From Massilia phyllostachyos (lineage in GTDB: Bacteria > Pseudomonadota > Gammaproteobacteria > Burkholderiales > Burkholderiaceae_D), in the NCBI RefSeq assembly GCF_021044825.1, contig NZ_JAJNOC010000003.1:186001-250000 (forward strand): a DNA stretch of 64,000 nt, given 5' to 3'. The position numbers and the translations under genes were made by a program. Below are positions 18,894 through 28,228 of this stretch, one piece after another (the first letter of the stretch is position 1; each line of letters starts with the position of its first letter). A model generated the notes under the pieces. That model saw only the letters and a list, made by a program, of their open reading frames with translations, was not told the DNA's origin and made no database searches.

Positions 18894-20081
18894 ATGAAAA
18901 AGAAGAATGCTGGTTGGATCGTGGGTGTCGTGGCGGTCGCCGTGGCGGGCGCCTGGTACCTGAACAAGGGCGACACGGCCCACGCCGGCGGCCCCGGCGG
19001 CCAGGGCGGCCCGGGGGGCAAGAACGGCATGCCGCCGACCACGGTCAACGTGGTGGCGCCGCAACGCCAGGACGTCGGCGTGGAACTGTCCGCCAACGGC
19101 ACCGTGACCCCGGTGCGCACCGTCGACCTGCATCCGCAGACCACCGCGACCATCCGCAAGGTGCACATTCGCGAAGGCCAGTTCGTCAAGGAAGGGCAGG
19201 TGCTGTTCTCGCTGGACGACCGCGCCGACCGCGCCAACGTGGCGCGCGCCGAAGCGCAGGTGGCGCAGAACCGCGCGACCCTGGCCGACCTCGAGCGCCA
19301 GTACAAGCGTAGCCAGGAACTGGCTGCCCAGAACTTCCTGTCCCAGAGCGCCGTCGACTCCCTGAAGAGCCAGGTCGAGGCATCGCGCGCCCTGGTGCAA
19401 AGCAATGTCGCGGCCACGCGCGCCAGCCAGGTCAGCGCCAGCTACACCACCATCCGCGCCCCGATGTCGGGCCGGGTCGGCGCCATCGACATCCACCCGG
19501 GCGCCCTGGTGCAGCCGACCACCTCGCTCACCACCATCACCCAGCTCGACCCGATCGACGTCTCCTTCAACCTGCCGGAATCGAGCCTGGGCAGCGTGCT
19601 CGCGGCCTCGCGCGCCGGCAAGGTGGCGGTGCAGGCCAGCACCGGCGACGCGGGAGCCAGGCCGGTGACCGGCGAACTCAAGTTCGTCGACAACGCGGTC
19701 GACGCCACCGCCGGCACCATCCGCGTGAAGGCCCAGTTCGCCAATCCGGATGCCAGCCTGTGGCCGGGCCAGTACGTGACCACCAAGGTCACGGTGCAGA
19801 CCATCCGCGACGCCGTCGTGATTCCGCAGAACGCGATCATCACCAGTACCAACGGCACCTTCGTCTACGTGGTGGGCGAGGGCATGGAGGCGAAACAGGT
19901 CAAGGTGGCGCGCCTGCACGGCTTCGGCGAGTATGCTGCCGTGACCGGCCTGCTAGGGACCGAAAAAGTCATCACCGAAGGCAAGCAGAACCTGCGCCCG
20001 GGCGGCAAGGTCAAACAGGCTGGCGCCCCCGGCGCCAAGTCCCAGCCGACCGCCCTTGCCAAGAAGGATGAAAAGGCATGA
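18894..20081 (+). CDS. RND efflux periplasmic adaptor subunit
   Basis: 395 aa. An N-terminal membrane anchor (GWIVGVVAVAVAGAWYL) is followed by a Gly-rich stretch. The membrane-fusion-protein core comes next: the lipoyl half (TIRKVHIREGQFVKEGQVLF), a coiled-coil hairpin (about 105-180), the second lipoyl half (TTIRAPMSGRVGAIDIHPGA) and beta-barrel domains. It resembles MdtA/AcrA. It links the inner-membrane pump to an outer-membrane TolC-type channel, which is not encoded here. The stop overlaps the pump start (ATGA). Substrates cannot be told from sequence. Confidence 0.9.
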   Translation: MKKKNAGWIVGVVAVAVAGAWYLNKGDTAHAGGPGGQGGPGGKNGMPPTTVNVVAPQRQDVGVELSANGTVTPVRTVDLHPQTTATIRKVHIREGQFVKEGQVLFSLDDRADRANVARAEAQVAQNRATLADLERQYKRSQELAAQNFLSQSAVDSLKSQVEASRALVQSNVAATRASQVSASYTTIRAPMSGRVGAIDIHPGALVQPTTSLTTITQLDPIDVSFNLPESSLGSVLAASRAGKVAVQASTGDAGARPVTGELKFVDNAVDATAGTIRVKAQFANPDASLWPGQYVTTKVTVQTIRDAVVIPQNAIITSTNGTFVYVVGEGMEAKQVKVARLHGFGEYAAVTGLLGTEKVITEGKQNLRPGGKVKQAGAPGAKSQPTALAKKDEKA

Positions 20082-23000
20082 ACCTGTCCGAACTGTGTAT
20101 CCGCCGTCCCGTGATGGTGGTGCTGCTGTCGCTGGCCCTGGTGCTGGTCGGCGTGCTGGCCTACATGCACATCCCGGTCGCGGCGCTGCCGAGCTATAAC
20201 ACGCCGGTCATCAACGTCAACGCCAACCTGGCCGGTGCCAGCCCGGAAAACATGGCCTCGTCGGTCGCGCTGCCGCTGGAAAAGCAGTTCGCGACCATCG
20301 CCGGCATCAAGATGATCAGCTCGACGAATACCCAGGGCAATACTTCCCTGACGCTGGAGTTCGACGAATCGATCGACGTCAACCAGGCCGCCGTCGACGT
20401 CCAGGCCGCGCTGCTGCAGGTGCAGCGCCAGCTGCCGCAGGAAATGACCGACCTGCCGTCCTACCGCAAGATCAATCCGGCCGACTCCCCGATCCTGTTC
20501 ATGCACATGACCTCGCCGTCGATGGACTTGTCGGAGCTGAACGACTACGCGGAAAACCTGGTCTCGCCGGCGATCTCGACGCTGCCGGGTATTGCCCAGG
20601 TGACGGTGAACGGCGGCAAGCGCTTCGCCGTGCGGGTACGCGCCCGCCACGACCTGATGAGCGCCCGTAACATCTCGATGGCCGAACTGGCCACCGCTTT
20701 ACGTTCTGCCAATTCCATCACCCCGCTCGGCATCCTGGACGGCCCCAGCCAGAGCCTGACGATCCAGGGCGGCGGCCAGCTCATGAAGGCCGCCGACTTC
20801 GCCGGCCTGATCGTCGCCACCCGCGACGGCCTGCCGGTGCGCCTGCGCGACATCGCCTCGGTCGAGGACAGCTACCAGTCGGTCAAGGCCACCGGCAGCC
20901 TGAACGGCGAGCGCTCGATCGTGCTGATGGTGCAGCGCCAGCCCAATGCGAATACCGTGCAGGTGGTCGATGCGGTGCGCGAGCTGATGCCGCGCTTCGA
21001 GACCCAGCTGCCGCAGTCGATCAAGATCCACCTGGTCAATGACCGCTCGGTCTCGATCCGCGAAGCGATCCACGACGTCAATCTCACCCTGGCCGGCACC
21101 GTGATCCTGGTCATCCTGGTGATCTTCCTGTTCCTGCACCGCCTCACCGCGACCCTGATTCCGGCCGTCACCGTGCCGATCTCCCTGCTGGGCGCGCTGT
21201 CGCTGCTCTATGCCTTCGGCTATAGCCTGGACAATATTTCGCTGCTCGGCATCACCCTCGCCGTCGGCCTGGTGGTCGACGACGCCATCGTGGTGCTGGA
21301 AAACATCGTGCGCCACATGGAGCTGGGCAAGAAGCCGATGCAGGCGGCCCTGGTCGGTTCGCGCGAGATGGGCTTCACCATCATCTCGATCTCGATCTCG
21401 CTGGTGGCGGTGTTCATCCCGATCTTCTTCATGCCGGGTGTGATCGGCCTGCTGTTCCGCGAATTCGCCGTGATCGTCGGCCTGGCGGTGCTGGTCTCGG
21501 CCATCGTGTCGCTGACCCTGGTGCCGATGATGTGCTCGCGCCTGATCAAGCACGGCGGCCACGTCGATCCGAAGGACATGTCCTGGGTCGGCCGCCGCTT
21601 CGAGGCGATGTTCACCAATGTGCGCGACGGCTATGCCCGCACCCTGGACATGGCGCTGCGCCACCGCTTCCTGGTCCTGATGCTGGCGGTCGGCACCGTG
21701 GTGCTGACGGCCGTACTGTACTCGACCATGCCGAAGGGCTTCTTCCCCGAGGAAGACATCGGCCAGCTGCGCGTGACGGTCGAGGCGGCGGAAGACACCT
21801 CGTCCATGAAGCTGATGCAGCTGCAGGCGCAAGTGGTCGACATCGTGCGCGCCAGCCCCTACGTGCAAGATACGACCTCGTTCAGCGGCGGCGGCAATAC
21901 CGGCCGCATGTTCCTGGTCCTGAAGCCGCGCTCGGAGCGCCCGCCGATGTCGCAGGTGGTGGATGAGCTGCGCAAGGCCACCCGCGGCGTCGCCGGTGTG
22001 CAAGTGTTCCTGTCGCCGGTGCAGAACCTGCAGCTGGGCGGCCGCCAGTCGAAGAGCCGCTACCAGTACACCCTGCAGAGCGTGTCGGGCGGCGAGATCG
22101 GCCAGTGGGCCGACCAGTTCCTGGAACGCATGCGCGCCGATCAACGTTTCCGCGACGTCACCAGCGACTCGCAGAACAAGGCGCTGCAGGCCACCATCGA
22201 CATCGACCGCGACAAGGCGGCGCTGCTGGGCGTGGAGATGGCCGACATCCGCACCGTGCTGTATGCCTCCTTCGGCGAACGCCAGGTCTCGACCATCTAC
22301 TCGACCGCGGCCAGCTACTACGTGATCCTGGAAGCGGCCGAATCCGACCGCTACTACGACGAAGCACTGTCGCGCGTGTCGGTGCGTTCCAAGAACGGCG
22401 ACTTGGTGAAGCTGTCGAGCTTCGCCAAGGTCCGGCGCACTGTCGGCCCGCTGGCGGTCAACCACCAGGGGCAATTGCAGGCGATCACCCTGGCCTTCAA
22501 CCTGGCGCCGGACGTGCCGCTGGGCGACGCCACCGCCGCCATCGAACAGTTCGGCCGCGACATGAAGCTGCCGGCGTCGGTGATCACCAACTACGGCGGC
22601 GACGCGGCGGTATTCAAGGATACGCAATCGAGCCAGCTGATCCTGATCATCGCGGCGATCGGCGTGATCTACGTGCTGCTGGGCGTGCTGTACGAGAGCT
22701 ATATTCACCCGCTCACGATTCTGGCCGGCCTGCCGTCGGCGGCGGTGGGGGCGCTGCTCACCTTGTGGCTGTTCAATATGGACCTGACCCTGATCGCGAT
22801 GATCGGCATCCTGATGCTGATCGGTATCGTCAAGAAGAACGCGATCATGATGATCGACTTCGCCCTCGACGCCCAGCGCAACCAGGGCATGAAGCCGGTC
22901 GACGCGATCCGCGAGGCCTGCATCCTGCGCTTCCGTCCGATCCTGATGACGACCCTGGCCGCGATGATGGGCGCGCTGCCGATCGCGCTGGGCATCGGCG

Positions 23001-23176
23001 CCGGCGCCGAGCTGCGCCAGCCGCTGGGCCTGGCCGTGGTGGGCGGCCTGATCTTCTCGCAGGTGATCACGCTCTACATCACCCCGGTGATCTACCTCTA
23101 CCTGGACAAGTACAGCGGCACCGGTCCGATGACCGACAAGCAGCTGACCAAGCTGGAAGAGGCCGCGGCGCATTGA
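20078..23176 (+). CDS. RND multidrug efflux transporter, MdtB/MdtC-like
   Basis: 1032 aa, the standard HAE1 length. Starts MNLSELCIRRPVMVVLLSLA; twelve TM segments and two large periplasmic loops are evident. The TM4 proton-relay motif VGLVVDDAIVVLENIVRHME has both aspartates. Sequence character (IRRPVMVVLL, PILFMHMTS) is closest in my judgement to MdtC-type pumps, but only one permease gene is present, unlike the E. coli mdtBC pair. Operon with the adaptor and probably controlled by the upstream two-component system. Drives proton-coupled export across both membranes. Confidence 0.92.
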   Translation: MNLSELCIRRPVMVVLLSLALVLVGVLAYMHIPVAALPSYNTPVINVNANLAGASPENMASSVALPLEKQFATIAGIKMISSTNTQGNTSLTLEFDESIDVNQAAVDVQAALLQVQRQLPQEMTDLPSYRKINPADSPILFMHMTSPSMDLSELNDYAENLVSPAISTLPGIAQVTVNGGKRFAVRVRARHDLMSARNISMAELATALRSANSITPLGILDGPSQSLTIQGGGQLMKAADFAGLIVATRDGLPVRLRDIASVEDSYQSVKATGSLNGERSIVLMVQRQPNANTVQVVDAVRELMPRFETQLPQSIKIHLVNDRSVSIREAIHDVNLTLAGTVILVILVIFLFLHRLTATLIPAVTVPISLLGALSLLYAFGYSLDNISLLGITLAVGLVVDDAIVVLENIVRHMELGKKPMQAALVGSREMGFTIISISISLVAVFIPIFFMPGVIGLLFREFAVIVGLAVLVSAIVSLTLVPMMCSRLIKHGGHVDPKDMSWVGRRFEAMFTNVRDGYARTLDMALRHRFLVLMLAVGTVVLTAVLYSTMPKGFFPEEDIGQLRVTVEAAEDTSSMKLMQLQAQVVDIVRASPYVQDTTSFSGGGNTGRMFLVLKPRSERPPMSQVVDELRKATRGVAGVQVFLSPVQNLQLGGRQSKSRYQYTLQSVSGGEIGQWADQFLERMRADQRFRDVTSDSQNKALQATIDIDRDKAALLGVEMADIRTVLYASFGERQVSTIYSTAASYYVILEAAESDRYYDEALSRVSVRSKNGDLVKLSSFAKVRRTVGPLAVNHQGQLQAITLAFNLAPDVPLGDATAAIEQFGRDMKLPASVITNYGGDAAVFKDTQSSQLILIIAAIGVIYVLLGVLYESYIHPLTILAGLPSAAVGALLTLWLFNMDLTLIAMIGILMLIGIVKKNAIMMIDFALDAQRNQGMKPVDAIREACILRFRPILMTTLAAMMGALPIALGIGAGAELRQPLGLAVVGGLIFSQVITLYITPVIYLYLDKYSGTGPMTDKQLTKLEEAAAH

Positions 23177-23289
23177 GGCTGCAGTTGGCAGCGCGGAAAC
23201 ATCTTGTAACATCCTTCAAGGTGTCCGCGCCGCCGCTAAGCATCCTCTAAGCTGCGTCCTAGTCGCAAAACGGTTAGACTGCGGCTCTC

Positions 23290-24246
23290 GTGCCGCATTG
23301 CGGTAACAAAGTTGCCAGAACCAGGAACCGTTCGACCTTGCGTGACCATTCCCACACCTACGAGGAGCACAGCGACGTCTGCGCACATTGCGGCCAGACG
23401 CTGCCGGGACGCGCCGCCCCGAGCTATGGGCGCCAGGGGCCGAACCGCCCGGCCCTGGTGGCGACCATCCTGCTGCACGTGCTGCTGGTAGCGATCTGGT
23501 TCTTCCATCCCGACAAGGACGGCAAGCAGGCCAAGCCGGCCTCGGGGGCCGAGGGCGAGGTGGTGTATGTCGCGCCGCTGCAACAGCCGGCCAAGCCGCC
23601 GCCGCGTGCGCAGGCGCCGTCGCCCACGAAAACGAAGCCGACGCCGCGTCCGCGCCAGGAGCGGATCGAGATCGCGCGCCTGCCGGATACCATCACCCTG
23701 CCGGAAGAAAAGCCGGTCGAGCAGCCCAAGCCCGAGCCGCAAAAGAAATTCGACGAAAAGCAGCCGGTCGACATGGCCGACTTCATCGCCGCCCGCCGCG
23801 CCCAGCGCGGCGCCCCGACCGGCAGCGAAGACACCACGCCGGAAAGCGAGGCCACCAAGGGCGCGCGCAACGCGATGGCCAATATCGCCGCCATCAACGG
23901 CCGCGGCCGCGAAGACCGCAACGAAACCGGCGGCGTGTTCTCGGTATCGAACAAGACCTTCCACAGCATGGACCTCAAGTTCCGCGGCTGGAACCCGAAC
24001 TTCAAGCGCCGCTGGCTGACCAGCGTGACGGTGGAGCAGGGGAGCGAGGCCGATGTCGAGATCGCCGTGGTCAAGAAGATGATCGAACTGATCCGGAAAG
24101 AAAAGACCGGCGATTTCGAATGGGATTCGCACCGGCTGGGCAAGATCGTCAAGCTCAGTGCGCGGCCGGCCGATACGGATGAGCTGATGACGTTCTTGTT
24201 CAAGGAGATGTTTCCGGAGTATAAGCCGCCGGCGCAGTGGCGGTGA
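23290..24246 (+). CDS. Unassigned single-pass membrane protein, CxxC and Pro-rich
   Basis: Up to 318 aa. Layout: a short cytosolic N-terminus with a zinc-ribbon-like DVCAHCGQTLPGR (residues 34-46); one TM segment (PALVATILLHVLLVAIWFF, about 54-72); then a Pro/Lys-rich stretch (about 98-155) like the periplasm-spanning part of TonB. The conserved-looking C-terminal domain, about 215-318, includes FHSMDLKFRGWNPNFKRRW. It is not a clear TonB: the C-terminal TonB fold is not recognised. The start is uncertain: GTG 23290 lacks a good ribosome binding site, and TTG 23338 (LRDHSHTYEE) is an alternative. No function assigned. Confidence 0.6.
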   Translation: MPHCGNKVARTRNRSTLRDHSHTYEEHSDVCAHCGQTLPGRAAPSYGRQGPNRPALVATILLHVLLVAIWFFHPDKDGKQAKPASGAEGEVVYVAPLQQPAKPPPRAQAPSPTKTKPTPRPRQERIEIARLPDTITLPEEKPVEQPKPEPQKKFDEKQPVDMADFIAARRAQRGAPTGSEDTTPESEATKGARNAMANIAAINGRGREDRNETGGVFSVSNKTFHSMDLKFRGWNPNFKRRWLTSVTVEQGSEADVEIAVVKKMIELIRKEKTGDFEWDSHRLGKIVKLSARPADTDELMTFLFKEMFPEYKPPAQWR

Positions 24247-24266
24247 GGTTCCGGGCTGATCGGGGA

Positions 24267-24400
24267 AAATTGGGTTCCGGCCTTCGCCGGAACGACGGTT
24301 TTTAGGCTAGAGGTAAAAGTTGCAGCACCTCTAGCTTGGAGACCGTCATGCGCGCCACTGGCGCCCATGACTCCCGGCGAAGGCCGGGATCCAAGTTTGC
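24267..24400. repeat. REP/BIME-like inverted pair beside the IS element
   Basis: A reverse unit at 24267-24303 (AAATTGGGTTCCGGCCTTCG and on) and a forward unit at 24368-24400 (TGACTCCCGGCGAAGGCCGG and on) flank a 64-base spacer. The spacer holds a perfect 9-bp inverted repeat, GCTAGAGGT (24306-24314) with ACCTCTAGC (24327-24335). Same family as the units at 12052, 55021 and 63906. Confidence 0.85.
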
Positions 24401-24418
24401 ATGAAGACCTACAACGCA

Positions 24419-24426
24419 AACAAAAA
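24419..24426. repeat. 8-bp target-site duplication, left copy
   Basis: AACAAAAA immediately outside the left inverted repeat of the insertion sequence; an identical copy lies immediately outside the right end at 25503. Eight bases is the expected duplication for the IS1595 family. Confidence 0.9.
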
Positions 24427-25502
24427 GGCTGTGTTCGCGTTAGTTATGGATTTGCAGCCGCCTTCACTGAACTTGTCGTACCGCAGCACATAGCCACTGC
24501 GCTGGTGTACGCAACGCTTGCGCATCCAGTAATCGCTGCCACCCCGAATAGTTCGCCAGGTAGCGACTGGCCACACCCTTGAAGCGCACCAGCCAGTTCT
24601 TGAAGCGACTGTGCCAGCCATTCACGTTCTGGATGTGGATCGCACCGCGTGCGCGCCGCCCGGCCCGCACGTTGACGGATTCGTACATGATTCCGGCGTC
24701 AAGGGCAAACCGGACGTAAGCCGCAGCGCCATCGCTGATGAGCAGCCCGTCGCTGGGCAGCACCGATTGCAGGCAGGTGCGCAGTTGCGCAGCGGTCACG
24801 GGACCACGTCCGGTATGAAAGTCCAGCGTCGTGCCGATGCGGTCACGCGCTACCAGCAGGCAATCGTGCTCGCGGTTGATGCCGCGCCGCCGGGCGGCGC
24901 CACCACGCTTGCGCGGCGGGCGTGACAAGGTGCGCGAACCCTTCTGCGATTCCAGTCTGTAGGTTTCGTCGGCCTCTATGATTCCCGTCAATGCTGCGGG
25001 CCGGTGCCGGGCGGCGCCCGACGCGAATCGGTGGCGCCAGCGAAAACTCGTTGTGCGATGCACGCCGGTAGCGAGCGCAGCGTCGCGTACAGTGCGTGAT
25101 TCCAGCAAGCACTTGATATATGGCAGCCAGCACTCGCGCTTGCGCAGGCGGGCCAGCGGCGTGCCGGTCAGCGCATTGAAGGAGCGACGACAACCTTGGC
25201 AGCGATAACGCTGCAGGCCGCTGGCGAAGCCGGAGCGGTGCAAGCGCGCGCAAGCACAGTGCGGACAGGGCCGACCTGCAGCGGCCGCTTCGATGAGCGC
25301 CAGGCATTCGGCCGGGTCGCGGATGCTGTCGAGCCAGTCGCGCAGCCGGGCAAGATCGGCGCTGGACAATGGCGCGGCGGTCAGAAAAGCAAACAATTCG
25401 TCGAAGCGCGGGCCTTGCATCGTCACTCCAGATGAGTTAACTCGACAATGCGTAGGACTTCGACAACGCGATTTGGTTCACCTACCTATCGCGAACACAG
25501 CC
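24427..25502 (-). mobile_element. Complete IS1595-family insertion sequence (1076 bp)
   Basis: The ends are perfect 13-bp inverted repeats, GGCTGTGTTCGCG at 24427-24439 and CGCGAACACAGCC at 25490-25502, flanked by an 8-bp direct duplication AACAAAAA. A single intact transposase gene on the minus strand fills the element. Intact ends, an intact gene and identical duplications argue for recent insertion. It sits in the U-tract of the hemB terminator, in the same orientation as hemB. Confidence 0.93.
24464..25420 (-). CDS. IS1595-family transposase
   Basis: 318 aa from MQGPRFDELFAFLTAAPLSS; GTG two codons upstream is the alternative, but TGGAGTG is better spaced for the ATG. The N-terminal zinc ribbon has CPHC and CQGC (GLQRYRCQGCRRSFNALTGT). 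A helix-turn-helix region follows (RDAALATGVHRTTSFRWRHR). The catalytic domain contains IIEADETYRLES and LLISDGAAAYVRF for the first two acidic residues, with the third region around HIQNVNGWHSRFKNWL; in this family the last position is often not Glu. Catalyses cut-and-paste or copy-type movement of the element. Appears full length. Confidence 0.92.
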   Translation of the reverse strand: MQGPRFDELFAFLTAAPLSSADLARLRDWLDSIRDPAECLALIEAAAAGRPCPHCACARLHRSGFASGLQRYRCQGCRRSFNALTGTPLARLRKRECWLPYIKCLLESRTVRDAALATGVHRTTSFRWRHRFASGAARHRPAALTGIIEADETYRLESQKGSRTLSRPPRKRGGAARRRGINREHDCLLVARDRIGTTLDFHTGRGPVTAAQLRTCLQSVLPSDGLLISDGAAAYVRFALDAGIMYESVNVRAGRRARGAIHIQNVNGWHSRFKNWLVRFKGVASRYLANYSGWQRLLDAQALRTPAQWLCAAVRQVQ

Positions 25503-25510
25503 AACAAAAA
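25503..25510. repeat. 8-bp target-site duplication, right copy
   Basis: AACAAAAA, identical to 24419-24426. Read on the minus strand it is TTTTTGTT, the U-tract of the hemB terminator. Confidence 0.9.
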
Positions 25511-25530
25511 CGGCGCCACCGGCGCCGTTT
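25503..25530 (-). terminator. hemB terminator, with the IS in its U-tract
   Basis: On the minus strand AAACGGCGCC, loop GGT, GGCGCCGTTT is followed by a T-rich end, TTTTTGTT. The insertion sequence begins right after this tract. Because of the 8-bp duplication the tract is still present, so termination should survive. Confidence 0.85.
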
Positions 25531-25552
25531 CTTCTTTAACGCAAGCGGGGTA

Positions 25553-26596
<1,044 letters not shown>

Positions 26597-27295
26597 TTAT
26601 TCCGCGCTGTCGGATTCCGCTGGCGCGTCCTCGTTATCCAGCCCCAGCAGCTCGATGATCTTGGCGTCCGCCTCCTCGATGCCGATGCGCTTGAGCGCCG
26701 AGAACAGCTGCACCGTGAACGGGAAGCCTTCGCCTTCTTCGTCGACATAGCTGTCGAGGATCTTCTGCGCCTGGCGCAGGGCGTTGGTCTTTTCGTTCTG
26801 GTTGAGCTTGTCGGCCTTGGTCAGGATGCAGTGGATCGGCTTGCCGGTCGGCGCGAACCATTCCAGCATCTGGACGTCGAGGTCGGTGAAGGGACGGCGC
26901 GAATCCATGATCAGGACCAGGGCGGCGAGCTGCTCGCGGCGCTGGACGTAGTCGCCCAGCAGCTTCTGCCAGTGCAGCTTGGCGGTGCCGGACACTTCGG
27001 CATAGCCGTAGCCGGGCAGGTCGACCAGCAGGGCGCGGATTTCCTCGACAATGGTCGGGTCCTTGCGGTGCTGGGCGACGTGGGCGCCGCCGATCGAGAA
27101 GTAATTGATGTGCTGGGTGCGGCCCGGCGTCTTGGATGCGAAGGCCAGGCCCTTCTGATTGGTCAGGATATTGATCGCCGTGGACTTGCCCGCGTTCGAA
27201 CGCCCGGCGAAGGCGATTTCGGGCACGACCGTGCCGGGCAGATCGCGCAACTGATTAACGGTCGTGAAGAACCGGGCTTGCCAGAGTTGGGACAT
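26597..27295 (-). CDS. engB: Ribosome biogenesis GTP-binding protein YihA/EngB
   Basis: 232 aa from [20 protein letters not shown]. GTPase motifs: G1 [10 protein letters not shown]3 [11 protein letters not shown]4 TKADKL, and G5-like SALKRIG near the end. Needed for late 50S assembly. An alternative upstream ATG at 27370 (MNPLLYNSF) has a better ribosome binding site, GGGGAG, and would add 25 residues; family alignments from memory favour the shorter form, so the start is uncertain. Acidic C-terminal tail ([13 protein letters not shown]). Divergent from cytochrome c4, upstream of hemB. Confidence 0.92.
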   Translation of the reverse strand: MSQLWQARFFTTVNQLRDLPGTVVPEIAFAGRSNAGKSTAINILTNQKGLAFASKTPGRTQHINYFSIGGAHVAQHRKDPTIVEEIRALLVDLPGYGYAEVSGTAKLHWQKLLGDYVQRREQLAALVLIMDSRRPFTDLDVQMLEWFAPTGKPIHCILTKADKLNQNEKTNALRQAQKILDSYVDEEGEGFPFTVQLFSALKRIGIEEADAKIIELLGLDNEDAPAESDSAE

Positions 27296-27459
27296 GGGAA
27301 GTTGGGAAAGGTTTAAATGACAACGGAATGGCGATGCGGAAACAAAGCTATTGTACAATAAGGGGTTCATTGCCGCTCCCCGGGGGAGCACCAGTAAGGC
27401 CGCTGCACTGTATCACTGTAAATTCCAAAATCTGTTTTTGACTTTTTCAGGGTGCTTGA

Positions 27460-28122
27460 ATGAATCGTCTGACGTTTCCGCTTTTGAAGTCCTTGTTGCT
27501 TGCAACCCTGGCTGTGTGCGGTACGGCATCCGCGGCCGAAGCTCCGCGCGCCGCCGCCAAGGCCGATCCGGCCAAGGGCGGAACCCTTTACGATTCGGGC
27601 GACGCCGCGCGCGGCCTGCCGGCCTGCATGTCCTGCCACGGCGCCGCCGGCAACTCGACCATCGTCGCCAACCCGAAACTGGCCGGCCAGATCGAAGCCT
27701 ACACCCACAAGCAGCTGGTCGACTTCACCACGCCGAACCGCCAGCAGCCGATCATGACGACCTACGCCAAGATGCTGACCGAGGACGAGAAGCGCAATAT
27801 CGCCGCCTACCTCGCCACCCAGAAGCAGAAAGCCGGCGCCGCCAAGAACAAGGACACCGTCGAGCTCGGCCGCAAGATTTACCGCGGCGGCATCGCCGAG
27901 AAGGGCGTCGCCGCCTGCGCCAGCTGCCACGGCGCCACCGCCGGCGGCATCCCGGCCCAGTACCCGCGCCTGTCGGGCCAGCACCAGGACTACACCTACG
28001 CCCAGCTGGAAGCCTTCAAGTCCGGCACCCGCAAGAACAGCATCCAGATGACCACGCTGTCGCAGCGCATGTCGACCGAGGAAATGAAGGCGGTGTCGGA
28101 CTATATCGCGGGCCTCAAATAA
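27460..28122 (+). CDS. Diheme cytochrome c4
   Basis: 220 aa with a signal peptide (cut near ASAA-E, residue 26). Two haem sites: CMSCH (56-60) and CASCH (153-157), one per homologous half, with methionines in PIMTTYA and IQMTTLSQ as likely sixth ligands. Cytochrome c4 is a periplasmic electron carrier to terminal oxidases. It lies directly before resB-ccsB, the machinery that would attach its haems. Confidence 0.93.
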   Translation: MNRLTFPLLKSLLLATLAVCGTASAAEAPRAAAKADPAKGGTLYDSGDAARGLPACMSCHGAAGNSTIVANPKLAGQIEAYTHKQLVDFTTPNRQQPIMTTYAKMLTEDEKRNIAAYLATQKQKAGAAKNKDTVELGRKIYRGGIAEKGVAACASCHGATAGGIPAQYPRLSGQHQDYTYAQLEAFKSGTRKNSIQMTTLSQRMSTEEMKAVSDYIAGLK

Positions 28123-28159
28123 GCAGCGCCGGTCACGCAACCGGGTGTCGATGTCGTAC

Positions 28160-28182
28160 GGTGGACGGGAAACCCGTCCGCC
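28160..28182. repeat. Hairpin between cytochrome c4 and resB
   Basis: GGTGGACGGG, loop AAA, CCCGTCCGCC: a 10-bp stem with one G-U pair and no U-run. It resembles one arm of the double-hairpin repeat at 15827 in style. Likely mRNA-stabilising or a repeat remnant. Confidence 0.5.
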
Positions 28183-28228
28183 ATTACGTGTATGCTCTGG
28201 TGGTTAAATACGCTGTAGAGAAGTAATC

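Noticed and set aside
20699..23212. 837-codon open frame antisense to the RND pump
   Set aside because: Its protein is rich in His, Arg, Asp and Gln with no domain pattern, as expected for the reverse strand of a GC-rich gene. The pump on the plus strand is certain.
24306..24335. Perfect 9-bp inverted repeat as a possible attachment site or IS end
   Set aside because: No duplication or recombinase is associated with it. The true IS ends are at 24427 and 25502, so it is treated as spacer of the REP pair.
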